A stretch of DNA of 64,000 bases from Chromatiaceae bacterium. Its GTDB lineage: Bacteria > Pseudomonadota > Gammaproteobacteria > Chromatiales > Chromatiaceae. The translations under genes and the position numbers were made by a program. Shown in pieces: positions 18,482-25,780 of the stretch (position 1 is the stretch's first letter; the number at the start of each line of letters is the position of its first letter). The stretch spans positions 1,520,315 through 1,584,314 of the forward strand of contig CP037918.1 in assembly GCA_019356535.1 (NCBI GenBank), given 5' to 3'. The notes below the pieces were generated by a model, which did no database searches, was not told the DNA's origin, and saw only the letters and a list, made by a program, of their open reading frames with translations.

Positions 18482-20431
18482 ATGCACTCACTCAGAACCC
18501 AGATCGCTCTGGCGCTGACTCTGCTCAGCACCTTGTTCGCCGTCGCCCTCCTCTATGCCATGCACATCGTCGATCAGCAGCGGCGCGACGATCTGCTACT
18601 GCGCCTGGGTGGAGAGATCCAGATTCTGCAACAACACATGGGCATGCAGGCGATGAACTATCAGGAGAACGCGCCGCGCGACTACCTCACCTACTTCCGC
18701 GACGTGCGACTCTATTATCAGGACCTGCTACACGTGCGCGAACGTGTCGGACAAATCCTGGAGGCCTTCGCCAAGGGGCGCATCACTGAGGCGTTGCATA
18801 ACTCCTCGCAGCATGCAACCACCCACTTCGAACTGTCTCCGCGCACCGCCGAGCTGGCGCGCGCCCTCCACCGGCGCTGGCAGACCTTCGACCATGAACT
18901 CGAAACCAAGCTGGGCAACCACAAGGAACCACGCCTGGAATGGGCAGCCGAATGGATACTGGCACAACACCAGGACCTGACCAAGCAGGCCGAGCACTTT
19001 CTGTCGGCACTGGAACAGGATCTCGAACACCGTGCCGAACGCGCCTTGCTGTTCGGCAAGCTGATGCTGGTCGCCGGTGTTGCTCTGGCGATCAGCATCC
19101 TCGCCTGGTTCTACCTGCGAGTACTGCGGCCACTGCAAATCGCGGTTCGCGGCTTTCATACGGTGGCCACCGGCGACTTCACCCACCGCGTACCGGTGCC
19201 GGGCAACAACGAAATCGGCTGGCTGGTGACCGCATTCAACCAGCTTACCGAACGTCTGGACTCCCTGCTCCAGCTGCTCACCCGGCTGCAACGTGCCGAC
19301 GAGCCGGAAGATGCGCTGCAAGTCCTGTCCCAGACCCTGCCGTACCTCGTACCGCTGGACTGGGTCGGGCTGCTGGTGCTTACGCCCGACGGCCGCATGC
19401 AGCTGCAACAGGCCTACAGCGACGGCCATCGCGACACGCTGGGCATCCTGGACTTCACACTGCAGGGCACCCTGTTGCAGGAATGCCTGCACAGCGGCGC
19501 CCCATTGCACATCGCCAACGTCGGTGACATCGCACGCATGGACCCGCACTACCGTTTTCTCGAGGTGCTACGTGCCCACGGGCGTCACGAAGCCGTATTC
19601 ATACCCATCCTGGGCAATGAACCGCGCGTGGGGGTACTGGTACTGGCCTCGCGACATCCCAACACATTTACCTCCGAGCAGTTGAGCCAGCTGAACAACC
19701 TCTCGGCGCTGTTCGGTGCGACTTTTGCGCGCACTCTGGTGCTCACCACAAACGCCCGCCTGGCCGCGATCGGCCAGTTTACCTCGAGTATCGTGCACGA
19801 GATCCGCACTCCACTGACCACTATCGGCATGGCACTGGAACACCTGGCCGGGCTGGACGACCTGCACGAAGGCAGCCGCCGGCGTGCACGCCTGGCGCTG
19901 GACGAATCACGACGCCTGGGCCGCCTGCTGGAGAACATCCTGCTCTATGCCAAACCACTGACCCTGCAACGCCAGCCACTGCGCCTGTTGGAGGTCGTGG
20001 ACGACCTGGCCACCCAGGCACCGTTCGATACTCCCCGAGTGGACATCGACCGGGCTTCGCTCGAGGCCCTACCGCCGGTGCCGGCAGACCGCGACCGAAT
20101 CACCCAGGTGCTGTTGAACCTGTTGCAGAATGCGGTGGAGGCCAATGGCGAAGATGAACGCGGCGTCCGCCTGCGCGGCGAACTCGCCGCCGACGGCCGC
20201 GCGGTAATATTGATTGTAGAAAACGGCGGACCGCCTATCCGTGAAGAACAGATGGTGCACCTGTTCGAGCCCTTCTACACCACCAGAGCCTCGGGCACCG
20301 GGCTGGGACTGCCCATCGTGCACCGCATGGTGCAGGCGCACGGCGGCAGTATCCGCATCACCTCGAACGACGAGGAAGGCACCCGGATCGAGGTGCTGCT
20401 GCCCCTCGAGCCGGAGGCCAGGAAAGATTAG
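18482..20431 (+). CDS. Membrane sensor histidine kinase (HAMP-GAF-HisKA-HATPase)
   Basis: 649 aa from ATG 18482. The first membrane helix is at about residues 5-28 and a second near 195-217, enclosing a periplasmic helical sensor. HAMP follows (LRPLQIAVRGFHTVATGDFTHRVP as landmark near 220), then a GAF-like domain (about 275-420). HisKA has its phospho-histidine in SSIVHEIRTPLTT, and HATPase_c has NLLQNAVEAN and TGLGLPIVHRMVQAHGG. No response regulator is adjacent, so the partner is unknown. It follows the HDOD gene. A decayed transposase lies directly downstream. Confidence 0.9.
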   Translation: MHSLRTQIALALTLLSTLFAVALLYAMHIVDQQRRDDLLLRLGGEIQILQQHMGMQAMNYQENAPRDYLTYFRDVRLYYQDLLHVRERVGQILEAFAKGRITEALHNSSQHATTHFELSPRTAELARALHRRWQTFDHELETKLGNHKEPRLEWAAEWILAQHQDLTKQAEHFLSALEQDLEHRAERALLFGKLMLVAGVALAISILAWFYLRVLRPLQIAVRGFHTVATGDFTHRVPVPGNNEIGWLVTAFNQLTERLDSLLQLLTRLQRADEPEDALQVLSQTLPYLVPLDWVGLLVLTPDGRMQLQQAYSDGHRDTLGILDFTLQGTLLQECLHSGAPLHIANVGDIARMDPHYRFLEVLRAHGRHEAVFIPILGNEPRVGVLVLASRHPNTFTSEQLSQLNNLSALFGATFARTLVLTTNARLAAIGQFTSSIVHEIRTPLTTIGMALEHLAGLDDLHEGSRRRARLALDESRRLGRLLENILLYAKPLTLQRQPLRLLEVVDDLATQAPFDTPRVDIDRASLEALPPVPADRDRITQVLLNLLQNAVEANGEDERGVRLRGELAADGRAVILIVENGGPPIREEQMVHLFEPFYTTRASGTGLGLPIVHRMVQAHGGSIRITSNDEEGTRIEVLLPLEPEARKD

Positions 20432-20499
20432 CGGGCTGTTGCCCCGTGATTCATGGAAGGAGGATCAGAAACAGGACAACACGGGAGCTCAAGCGAGCC

Positions 20500-20810
20500 T
20501 GACGACTGGTGGGCTTGATGATGATGGGAAATCACCACGGGCTGGTGATCGATGCCAGAGTGCCCCTGGCGACAGAAAAGGCGGAACGGGAAGCCGCAGT
20601 CGAGATGCTCGAAGCGCTCAGCGGCACACATCAAGCGGCCAGAACAACACCAACCGCGCCTCGGCGATCGACAGCCACACTACCTGCCTCCAGACCACAA
20701 GACCCGCAAGACGATCCGCAAGCGGATCGCGGAATACTATTGTGGGTAGATCAAGACAAGCGGTGGTTTGGCAAAACCCGATCGACAGGCTGTGAGCAGC
20801 TCGGGTTGGG
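20500..20810 (+). pseudogene. Decayed IS5-like (IS1182-type) transposase, C-terminal half
   Basis: Three pieces in different frames line up with the C-terminal part of IS5/IS1182-like transposases. HHGLVIDARVPLATEKAERE lies near 20524-20583 (cf. ENRHGLVVDAR). QNNTNRASAID lies near 20640 (cf. QNTTNRRSAID). RKTIRKRIAEYYCG, a TAG stop at 20747 and IKTSGGL follow from 20705 (cf. the KRIEE-FGWLKTVGGL type); here the Trp codon TGG has become TAG. Frameshifts, an internal deletion and a stop show it is dead. The N-terminal DDE half is missing. Comparison is from memory of the family. Confidence 0.65.
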
Positions 20811-21175
20811 ACGCGCAATTTGCGGGATGGCATCGCGCTGAGGATGGAGTTTCGCGGGACCTTCCGGGAAACGGTTTTTCAGACCATACTCGGACTCCAC
20901 TGCTCCGAATCGGCTGACACCACTGGGCTCAGCCAGCTGTTTTACGGTCGAAAAGCCGAAAGGGCAAGGTATTGCAAAGGCCTGCTGGGGAACCCGCACC
21001 AATATTGCACTCAACCGCAAGAATCGGGACGCTATCTGGTCGAGCCACCTACGCACCGTTCTTCCCGCCCTCAACCGGCATTTCCTGCCTCACCAATGGC
21101 TCTCGGGCCATTGCCTTGGTCGGGAATCCGCCTGAGAACGGAGCCCGGCACGATCATTACACCCCGGGTGCCACG
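20811..21175. other. Non-coding remnant between transposase relic and MITE
   Basis: About 365 bases with short open frames on both strands but no recognisable protein, ribosome-binding site or start. It may be further decayed mobile-element DNA. I see no promoter or RNA gene in it. Confidence 0.4.
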
Positions 21176-21354
21176 CTAGCCCGAATATTCCCCCGTCGAA
21201 CAGCGCCGGCATCATAGCCCCCTGTTCTACCCAGAGAATCGTTCAAGAACGCGGGTAGGCGTCGGTTGCGGTTCATACCCGGCACCGTTCCGTCCCGATT
21301 CCGGCGATTTCTCGCTCGCCGGCTCTCGGGATACGGGTGAAACATCCGGGCTAG
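21176..21354. mobile_element. MITE-like element, copy 1 (179 bp)
   Basis: Terminal inverted repeats begin CTAGCCCGAATATTCCCCCGT on the left; the right end is the complement of CTAGCCCGGATGTTTCACCC. Both ends carry CTAG. The interior shares blocks with 28464-28727 in inverted orientation: ACCCGTATCCCGAGAGCC, AACCGCAACCGAC and GCCGGCGCTGTTCGACGGG-type segments. It has no coding capacity. Its right end supplies the TAG stop codon of iscU (21351-21353 on the plus strand read CTA). Confidence 0.75.
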
Positions 21355-21752
21355 GCAGCGCTCTCGGCCCCACCCTGCCGCTTCTTCTGCAGGTCCTCGA
21401 TAGCCGCCTTGATGGCATCCTCGGCCAGCACCGAGCAATGCACCTTCACCGGCGGCAACGCCAGCTCTTCGGCAATATCGGTGTTCTTGATCTGGCGCGC
21501 CTCTTCCAGCGTCTTGCCCTTCACCCACTCGGTGAGCAGCGAGCTCGAGGCAATCGCCGAACCACAACCGTAGGTCTTGAACTTGGCATCCTCGATCACG
21601 CCTTCCTCGTTCACCTGGATCTGCAGGCGCATCACGTCGCCGCACGCCGGTGCACCGACCATGCCGGTCCCCACGTTAGGCGCATCCTTGTCCAGAGTGC
21701 CCACGTTGCGCGGATTCTCATAGTGGTCGATCACCTTGTCGCTATATGCCAT
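21351..21752 (-). CDS. iscU: Iron-sulfur cluster assembly scaffold protein
   Basis: 133 aa scaffold on which Fe-S clusters are built from IscS sulfur. The ligands Cys37, Asp39, Cys63, His105 and Cys106 are all present at the same positions as in E. coli IscU, as is the HscA-binding LPPVK motif (99-103). The last residues (KKRQGGAESAA) differ from usual IscU tails and the stop codon lies inside the MITE end, so the terminus was probably rewritten by the insertion. iscR lies 62 bp upstream; iscS, normally between them, and iscA-hscBA-fdx, normally downstream, are absent here. Confidence 0.95.
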   Translation of the reverse strand: MAYSDKVIDHYENPRNVGTLDKDAPNVGTGMVGAPACGDVMRLQIQVNEEGVIEDAKFKTYGCGSAIASSSLLTEWVKGKTLEEARQIKNTDIAEELALPPVKVHCSVLAEDAIKAAIEDLQKKRQGGAESAA

Positions 21753-21814
21753 GGTCTATTACCTCTTTCGTCCCTCGATGCCATGAAGCCATGTAGGGGC
21801 TTTGTTGCGCGCAC

Positions 21815-22297
21815 TCAGGCCGCGCGATGATTAAGATCGAGCAGGTCTTCGGCCGACTTGCCCTGCTTGCGCTCTGCCTCGCGTTCCAGACCCCGCTTTA
21901 CCAGGTCAGCCAGGGTGATCTTGGTCAGGAAATCGTAGATCTGCTGGCTCAGGTCGTCCCACAGGCTGTGCGTCATGCCACGCTGAGTGTCGGCACTGCT
22001 CGGACGCGGATTGCATCGGGTGAACTCCACCCACTCGTCCACCGCACAGATCACGTCGGCGATCGAGATCTCGTCAGCTGGCCGACCCAGGTAATAGCCG
22101 CCACCGGGGCCACGCACACCCCGCACCAGTCCCTTGCCACGCAGCGCAGCGAACAACTGTTCGAGATAGGAGAGCGAAATACCCTGATTCTCGGAAATAT
22201 CGGCCAGCGTCACCGGACCCTCGGTCCCGTTGAGCGCCAGGTCGAGCATGGCGGTGACCGCGTAACGGCCTTTGGTTGAAAGTCTCATTTTGGGCAA
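21815..22297 (-). CDS. iscR: Rrf2-family regulator IscR with incomplete cluster-ligand set
   Basis: 160 aa (start could also be the fourth codon, Met). The N-terminal winged helix [20 protein letters not shown] is nearly identical to IscR. In the cluster-binding loop [18 protein letters not shown], Cys95 (E. coli Cys92) and His110 (His107) are kept. The positions of E. coli Cys98 and Cys104 are Ser101 and Gly107. Only one of the three cysteine ligands remains, so normal [2Fe-2S] binding is doubtful. It is first gene of the iscRU unit behind the promoter and IscR-like box at 22331-22381. Confidence 0.93.
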   Translation of the reverse strand: MPKMRLSTKGRYAVTAMLDLALNGTEGPVTLADISENQGISLSYLEQLFAALRGKGLVRGVRGPGGGYYLGRPADEISIADVICAVDEWVEFTRCNPRPSSADTQRGMTHSLWDDLSQQIYDFLTKITLADLVKRGLEREAERKQGKSAEDLLDLNHRAA

Positions 22298-22330
22298 ACC
22301 TCCCTCTGACTGACCCTGAGGATCTGAATT

Positions 22331-22348
22331 CCCCAGTAATTTACTCGG
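22331..22348 (-). promoter_or_regulatory. IscR type-1-like binding site over the iscR start site
   Basis: Minus strand CCGAGTAAATTACTGGGG matches 15 of 18 positions of the type-1 IscR consensus YYGACTRWWWYAGTCRRS, as I recall it. It lies just downstream of the -10 hexamer, placing bound regulator over the transcription start: classic autorepression. Confidence 0.6.
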
Positions 22349-22351
22349 TTA

Positions 22352-22381
22352 AGCGTAGCATTACCCGAGCGTTTTAGTCAA
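22352..22381 (-). promoter_or_regulatory. Sigma-70 promoter of iscRU
   Basis: Minus strand: -35 TTGACT (22376-22381), 18-base spacer, -10 TACGCT (22352-22357). It lies about 55-85 bases upstream of iscR, with the IscR-like box immediately downstream of the -10. Confidence 0.6.
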
Positions 22382-22463
22382 GCTTTATCCCCTATCCAGA
22401 TCGGGGTAGTGTTACGAAAGTGAGGGACACAGCGGATTTTTCAAGCTCGATGCGCCTGGGCGC

Positions 22464-22967
22464 TCAGGAAGGATCTGTCAGGGATTCGCAGGCGGCGGGC
22501 GAAAAGCGGGACGAGGCCGCATTTGCCACGGGAAAGCGATAGTCCAGGAATACGCAGAATCCCAGCCACTTGGCGACGAACCAGTTGGCCTGCCATTTGT
22601 TGAGCAAACCCGGGGCCTCGTAGAGCCGGGTAGTGGGCAGGACAGACTGGCGCAGTTCGATAACTTCAAGCTGACGGGCGTCGTGATAGACGCGCAACAG
22701 GGCGTCAGGCTCAGGCAGACGTCCCTTTTCAGCCTCGAACCAGTAGGTCAGCCGGATCAGGCTGGTGTAACGGCTGTGCTCTAGGATCTCGAGGTGCAGA
22801 TCGGCATGTCCCTGGCAGCGCGCCACGTAACTACCCTGCATCTGCCGCAAGAGCGGCAGCAAACGATGCAACTGGCGGTAGTTTTCTTCGCACAGCTCCA
22901 CCAACCGCCCGACGTTGGGCTGCCGGTCGAGCAGGTATTGCAGAAAATGGTGCCAGGATCGCTGCAT
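22464..22967 (-). CDS. DUF1249 family protein (YqiB-like)
   Basis: 167 aa from ATG 22967 (MQRSWHHFLQYLLDRQPNVGRLVELCEENYRQL). The frame is open 90 bases further upstream, but that part crosses the terminator of the thioredoxin gene, so the later start is preferred. Motifs such as ARCQGHADLHLEILEHSRYTS-type and LNKWQANWFVAKWLGFCL-type segments match DUF1249, a cytoplasmic family of unknown function usually found near nudF. Single gene in its orientation. Confidence 0.85.
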   Translation of the reverse strand: MQRSWHHFLQYLLDRQPNVGRLVELCEENYRQLHRLLPLLRQMQGSYVARCQGHADLHLEILEHSRYTSLIRLTYWFEAEKGRLPEPDALLRVYHDARQLEVIELRQSVLPTTRLYEAPGLLNKWQANWFVAKWLGFCVFLDYRFPVANAASSRFSPAACESLTDPS

Positions 22968-23016
22968 GGGGATCGGGATGTCGCAGAACAAGTCGCTCCA
23001 GTATAGCCAAACACAA

Positions 23017-23041
23017 AGAGGCCGGTCAGCGACCGGCCTCT
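23017..23041 (-). terminator. Rho-independent terminator of the thioredoxin gene
   Basis: Perfect 11-bp stem AGAGGCCGGTC / GACCGGCCTCT with a three-base loop. On the minus strand it is followed by TTTGTGTTT. It lies 28 bases after the thioredoxin-like stop codon. Confidence 0.85.
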
Positions 23042-23068
23042 CGCAGGCATCGAGCACAGGAGGAGGAT

Positions 23069-23467
23069 TCAGCCCTCGCTCTGCCCCTGCTGTTGCTGCT
23101 GTTGCTGCTGTTGCTGCTCGGCGATCTGGCGATGCACCTCGGCCATATCCAGCTCACCGGCCTTGGTCACCAGCTCGCGGAAAGAAGACTCGGGCAGCGC
23201 ACCGGCCTCACTGTAGATGATGACCTTCTCGCGGAAGATCATCAGCGTGGGGATGGAACGGATCTGGAAATGCGCCGCAATGGCCTGTTCTTCTTCGGTA
23301 TTGACCTTGGCGAAGACCACGTCCGGAAACTCTTCCGAGACCTTCTCGTAAGTAGGAGCGAAGGAACGACAGGGCCCACACCACGGCGCCCAGAAATCGA
23401 CGATCACGAAATCGTTCTCGGTGATGGTCGATTCGAAATTCTCTTCGTTCAGTTCAATGACCGCCAT
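23069..23467 (-). CDS. Thioredoxin-like protein with C-terminal polyglutamine tail
   Basis: 132 aa from ATG 23467. Standard thioredoxin fold with active site WAPWCGPC (Cys30, Cys33) and cis-proline IRSIPTL near residue 72. The C-terminal extension (about residues 104-132) is a helix followed by EQQQQQQQQQQGQSEG, a run of ten glutamines encoded by CAG/CAA repeats. Thioredoxins of 105-110 aa lack this. No signal peptide, so cytosolic disulfide reduction is expected. An upstream in-frame extension without thioredoxin similarity is ignored. Confidence 0.92.
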   Translation of the reverse strand: MAVIELNEENFESTITENDFVIVDFWAPWCGPCRSFAPTYEKVSEEFPDVVFAKVNTEEEQAIAAHFQIRSIPTLMIFREKVIIYSEAGALPESSFRELVTKAGELDMAEVHRQIAEQQQQQQQQQQGQSEG

Positions 23468-23591
23468 GGGGCCTCCAACATTAACACTATAGAAACGGGT
23501 TGACAGCATACCACATGGGGCCGCGCTCCTGCCCGACCTGTCCACTCGACCCTGTCGTGAGACGAACAGGACTCCACTCCCCGACCAGTCG

Positions 23592-23605
23592 CTGACCCAG
23601 GTCAA
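23592..23605. promoter_or_regulatory. FNR/Dnr-type palindrome upstream of the diiron MBL protein
   Basis: CTGACCCAGGTCAA, identical over 14 bases (16 including the following GT) to the site in front of hemN at 15804-15817. It lies 84 bases before the ATG at 23689, a typical activating distance. Confidence 0.6.
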
Positions 23606-23688
23606 GTCGCCGACAAACATTCCGTCGTACCCTTCGCCCCGGATTTTCACCGCAAGGGATTGCTCTTACGAGCAGATCGGGGCTTTGC

Positions 23689-24447
23689 ATGGCAATCGAA
23701 CTCTACAACGACGGCGAACATATCTGTGTCGCTTTCCGCGACCTTGTCGCAAACGAGGCCGTTCAGGCCAACCAGTTCATGATCTTCGATTCGGATCACG
23801 CGGCGTTGATCGACCCGGGAGGCGAGCTCACCTATACCGACTTGTACCTGGGCATCGCCGAGTACATGAACGTGAAAAATCTCGATTATGTGGTGGCGTC
23901 GCACCAGGATCCGGACATCGTGGCCTCGTTGAACAAGTGGCTGGTCGGCACCAATGCCAAGATGGTGGTGCCCGAGCTGTGGGAACGGTTCATCCCGCAT
24001 TTCACGCGACCAGGCAAGCTCAAGGGGCGACTGATCGCCATTCCCGATCAGGGGACCAACCTGCAACTCGGCAGCATCCAGCTCAAGGCACTGCCGGCGC
24101 ATTTCCTGCACGCTGAGGGCAACTTCCAGTTCTATGATCCCAAGTCACGTATCCTGTTCTCAGGTGACATGGGCGCCAACCTCTGCCCGGCAGAAGAACT
24201 GGACAGGCCGGCCAAACGGCTCAAGGAGGTACTTCCCTACATGGAGGGCTTCCACCGTCGTTACATGAATAGCAACAAGGTCTGCCGCCTGTGGGCCAAT
24301 ATGGTGTCGCAACTCGATATCCGCATGATCGTGCCCCAGCACGGCCGAGCCCTCATCGGCAAGGCCATTCCCGAATTCATCACCTGGATCAGCCAACTGC
24401 AATGCGGTATCGACCTGATGACCCAAGACAACTACCGGATACCTTGA
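23689..24447 (+). CDS. Flavodiiron-like MBL-fold protein (ODP family), stand-alone diiron domain
   Basis: 252 aa metallo-beta-lactamase fold of the oxygen-binding diiron group, without the flavodoxin domain of full flavodiiron proteins. Landmarks: NQFMIFDSDHAALIDPGG, the metal motif SHQDPDIVASLNKW (in place of HxExDH), LPAHFLHAEGNFQFYDP and LFSGDMGANLC. Roles in O2 or NO handling, or in sensing them, are known for the family. The FNR-like site upstream supports a low-oxygen function. Starts at ATG 23689 with GGGG nearby. Single-gene transcription unit. Confidence 0.82.
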   Translation: MAIELYNDGEHICVAFRDLVANEAVQANQFMIFDSDHAALIDPGGELTYTDLYLGIAEYMNVKNLDYVVASHQDPDIVASLNKWLVGTNAKMVVPELWERFIPHFTRPGKLKGRLIAIPDQGTNLQLGSIQLKALPAHFLHAEGNFQFYDPKSRILFSGDMGANLCPAEELDRPAKRLKEVLPYMEGFHRRYMNSNKVCRLWANMVSQLDIRMIVPQHGRALIGKAIPEFITWISQLQCGIDLMTQDNYRIP

Positions 24448-24625
24448 GCTGGCCCTGAACCCGTGCGCCCTTCCCATACTTCCCTACGCAAACGGAGCAG
24501 AGACTTCCGGCTACCGACCGCCAATCGACAACCTGGCCCACCTCCGTCGCAGCAGGAAGAAGGAATAGACCCAGGGTTCCTTGGCGGCCTTGCCAAGTCC
24601 GGGGGCATAGGCCGATCATGCGCCC

Positions 24626-25156
24626 ATGAACATCTTCGTCCTCAACAGCGGGCGTTGTGGCTCGACCACCTGGATCCGTGCCTGCGAGCACATGTGCAAC
24701 TACACCGCTGGACACGAGAGCCGAGCGCACCTGGTGGGGCCTGAGCGTCTGGCCTATCCAGATAACCACATCGAAGCCGACAACCGCCTGAGCTGGCTGC
24801 TGGGCCGGCTGGAAGCCGCCTATGGCAAACAGGCCCTGTACGTGCACCTGCGGCGCGATCCCGAGGCCACAGCCTCGAGCTTTGCCCGACGACACGACTT
24901 CGGTATCATGAAGGCCTACCGCGAGGGTATCCTGATCGGCGCTAATCCGCAGGTGAGCAGCCTGACCCTGGCGCACGACTACCTGGAGACGGTCGAACAC
25001 AACATCGCCCTGTTCCTGCGTGACAAGCCGCGCGTGCTGGAGGCACGCCTGGAATATCTGGAAGAAGACTTCCTGCACTTCTGGTCGGTCATCGGTGCCG
25101 AAGGCGACCTGGATGCCGCACTCGCCGAGCTGCGCATCCACCACAACAGTTCCTGA
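24626..25156 (+). CDS. Sulfotransferase-like P-loop protein
   Basis: 176 aa. N-terminal LNSGRCGSTTW (about 6-16) is the 5-prime-PAPS phosphosulfate loop of sulfotransferases, and YVHLRRDPEATASSFARR is the 3-prime-phosphate loop region. It is short for the family, lacking much of the C-terminal part, but has no frameshift. The acceptor substrate is unknown. It converges with the methyltransferase gene, three bases away. Confidence 0.78.
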   Translation: MNIFVLNSGRCGSTTWIRACEHMCNYTAGHESRAHLVGPERLAYPDNHIEADNRLSWLLGRLEAAYGKQALYVHLRRDPEATASSFARRHDFGIMKAYREGILIGANPQVSSLTLAHDYLETVEHNIALFLRDKPRVLEARLEYLEEDFLHFWSVIGAEGDLDAALAELRIHHNSS

Positions 25157-25159
25157 GAT

Positions 25160-25780
25160 TCAGCCTGGCCAGCGCAACAAGGCGCAGCCCCGCGCAGTCT
25201 CCGGCCAGGTGACCGACAACCCCGGATAGTCCCGCTGCCAACGCGCTACCAGTGCGCGCTCGTCAGGCCGATCGGCATCGTCCAGCAATATCCGGCAACC
25301 CGGGGCCAGCCGGTCAGCCAGCATCGGCAGCGCCGGATAGCGCGAGAGCGGCTGCAGGAACCCTGGCGGCCCGTCGATCACCAGCATCTGCGCCGTCACC
25401 CTGGGCAGGCAGGACAGGTCATACCATTGCCAGCAGTCCTCACCGATCCGCGTCTCGCACAAGGGGGCATGGAAGACCTCCGCGACATCGAGCAGGTCAT
25501 AGGTCGCCAGCGCCTCGCGCGTGGCTTCGGCGAATTCCTCCCCGTTCTCCAGGCTGTAGACGCGCCCCCGCCCGCTCAGCCGACAGGCACGGGCCAGCAC
25601 CAGGGTGCTCAGGCCACTACTGCATTCGACGATCACTTCAGGGAGCTTGTCATTCAGCACAGCGACCGCCAGCGCGAGAAAATCGGCCTCGGCCGACCAC
25701 TTCGGCGTATACGGAATGCCGCGATCCAGCCCGAGTCGCCGACACAAGGGCACATAGCTCTCCGGATAGTCGAAAGTCAT
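25160..25780 (-). CDS. Class I SAM-dependent methyltransferase, unknown substrate
   Basis: 206 aa from ATG 25780. Rossmann-type features: IVECSSGLSTLVLARAC near residues 48-64 (motif I), VYSLENGEEFAEATREAL (motif II acidic residue) and MLVIDGPPGF (motif IV). Resembles the methyltransferase_24 type that acts on sugars or small molecules. The start overlaps the tcdA stop by four bases (ATGA), so they are translationally coupled. Confidence 0.78.
   Translation of the reverse strand: MTFDYPESYVPLCRRLGLDRGIPYTPKWSAEADFLALAVAVLNDKLPEVIVECSSGLSTLVLARACRLSGRGRVYSLENGEEFAEATREALATYDLLDVAEVFHAPLCETRIGEDCWQWYDLSCLPRVTAQMLVIDGPPGFLQPLSRYPALPMLADRLAPGCRILLDDADRPDERALVARWQRDYPGLSVTWPETARGCALLRWPG

Noticed and set aside
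20751..21074. 107-aa minus-strand frame downstream of the transposase relic
   Set aside because: No recognisable motif, no start signals, and it overlaps the relic; treated as remnant DNA.
22968..23057. 30-residue N-terminal extension of the DUF1249 protein
   Set aside because: It would span the thioredoxin terminator hairpin and is unlike the family; Met at 22967 fits better.
23468..23650. 61-residue N-terminal extension of the thioredoxin
   Set aside because: No signal peptide or similarity; the WCGPC protein is complete from 23467.
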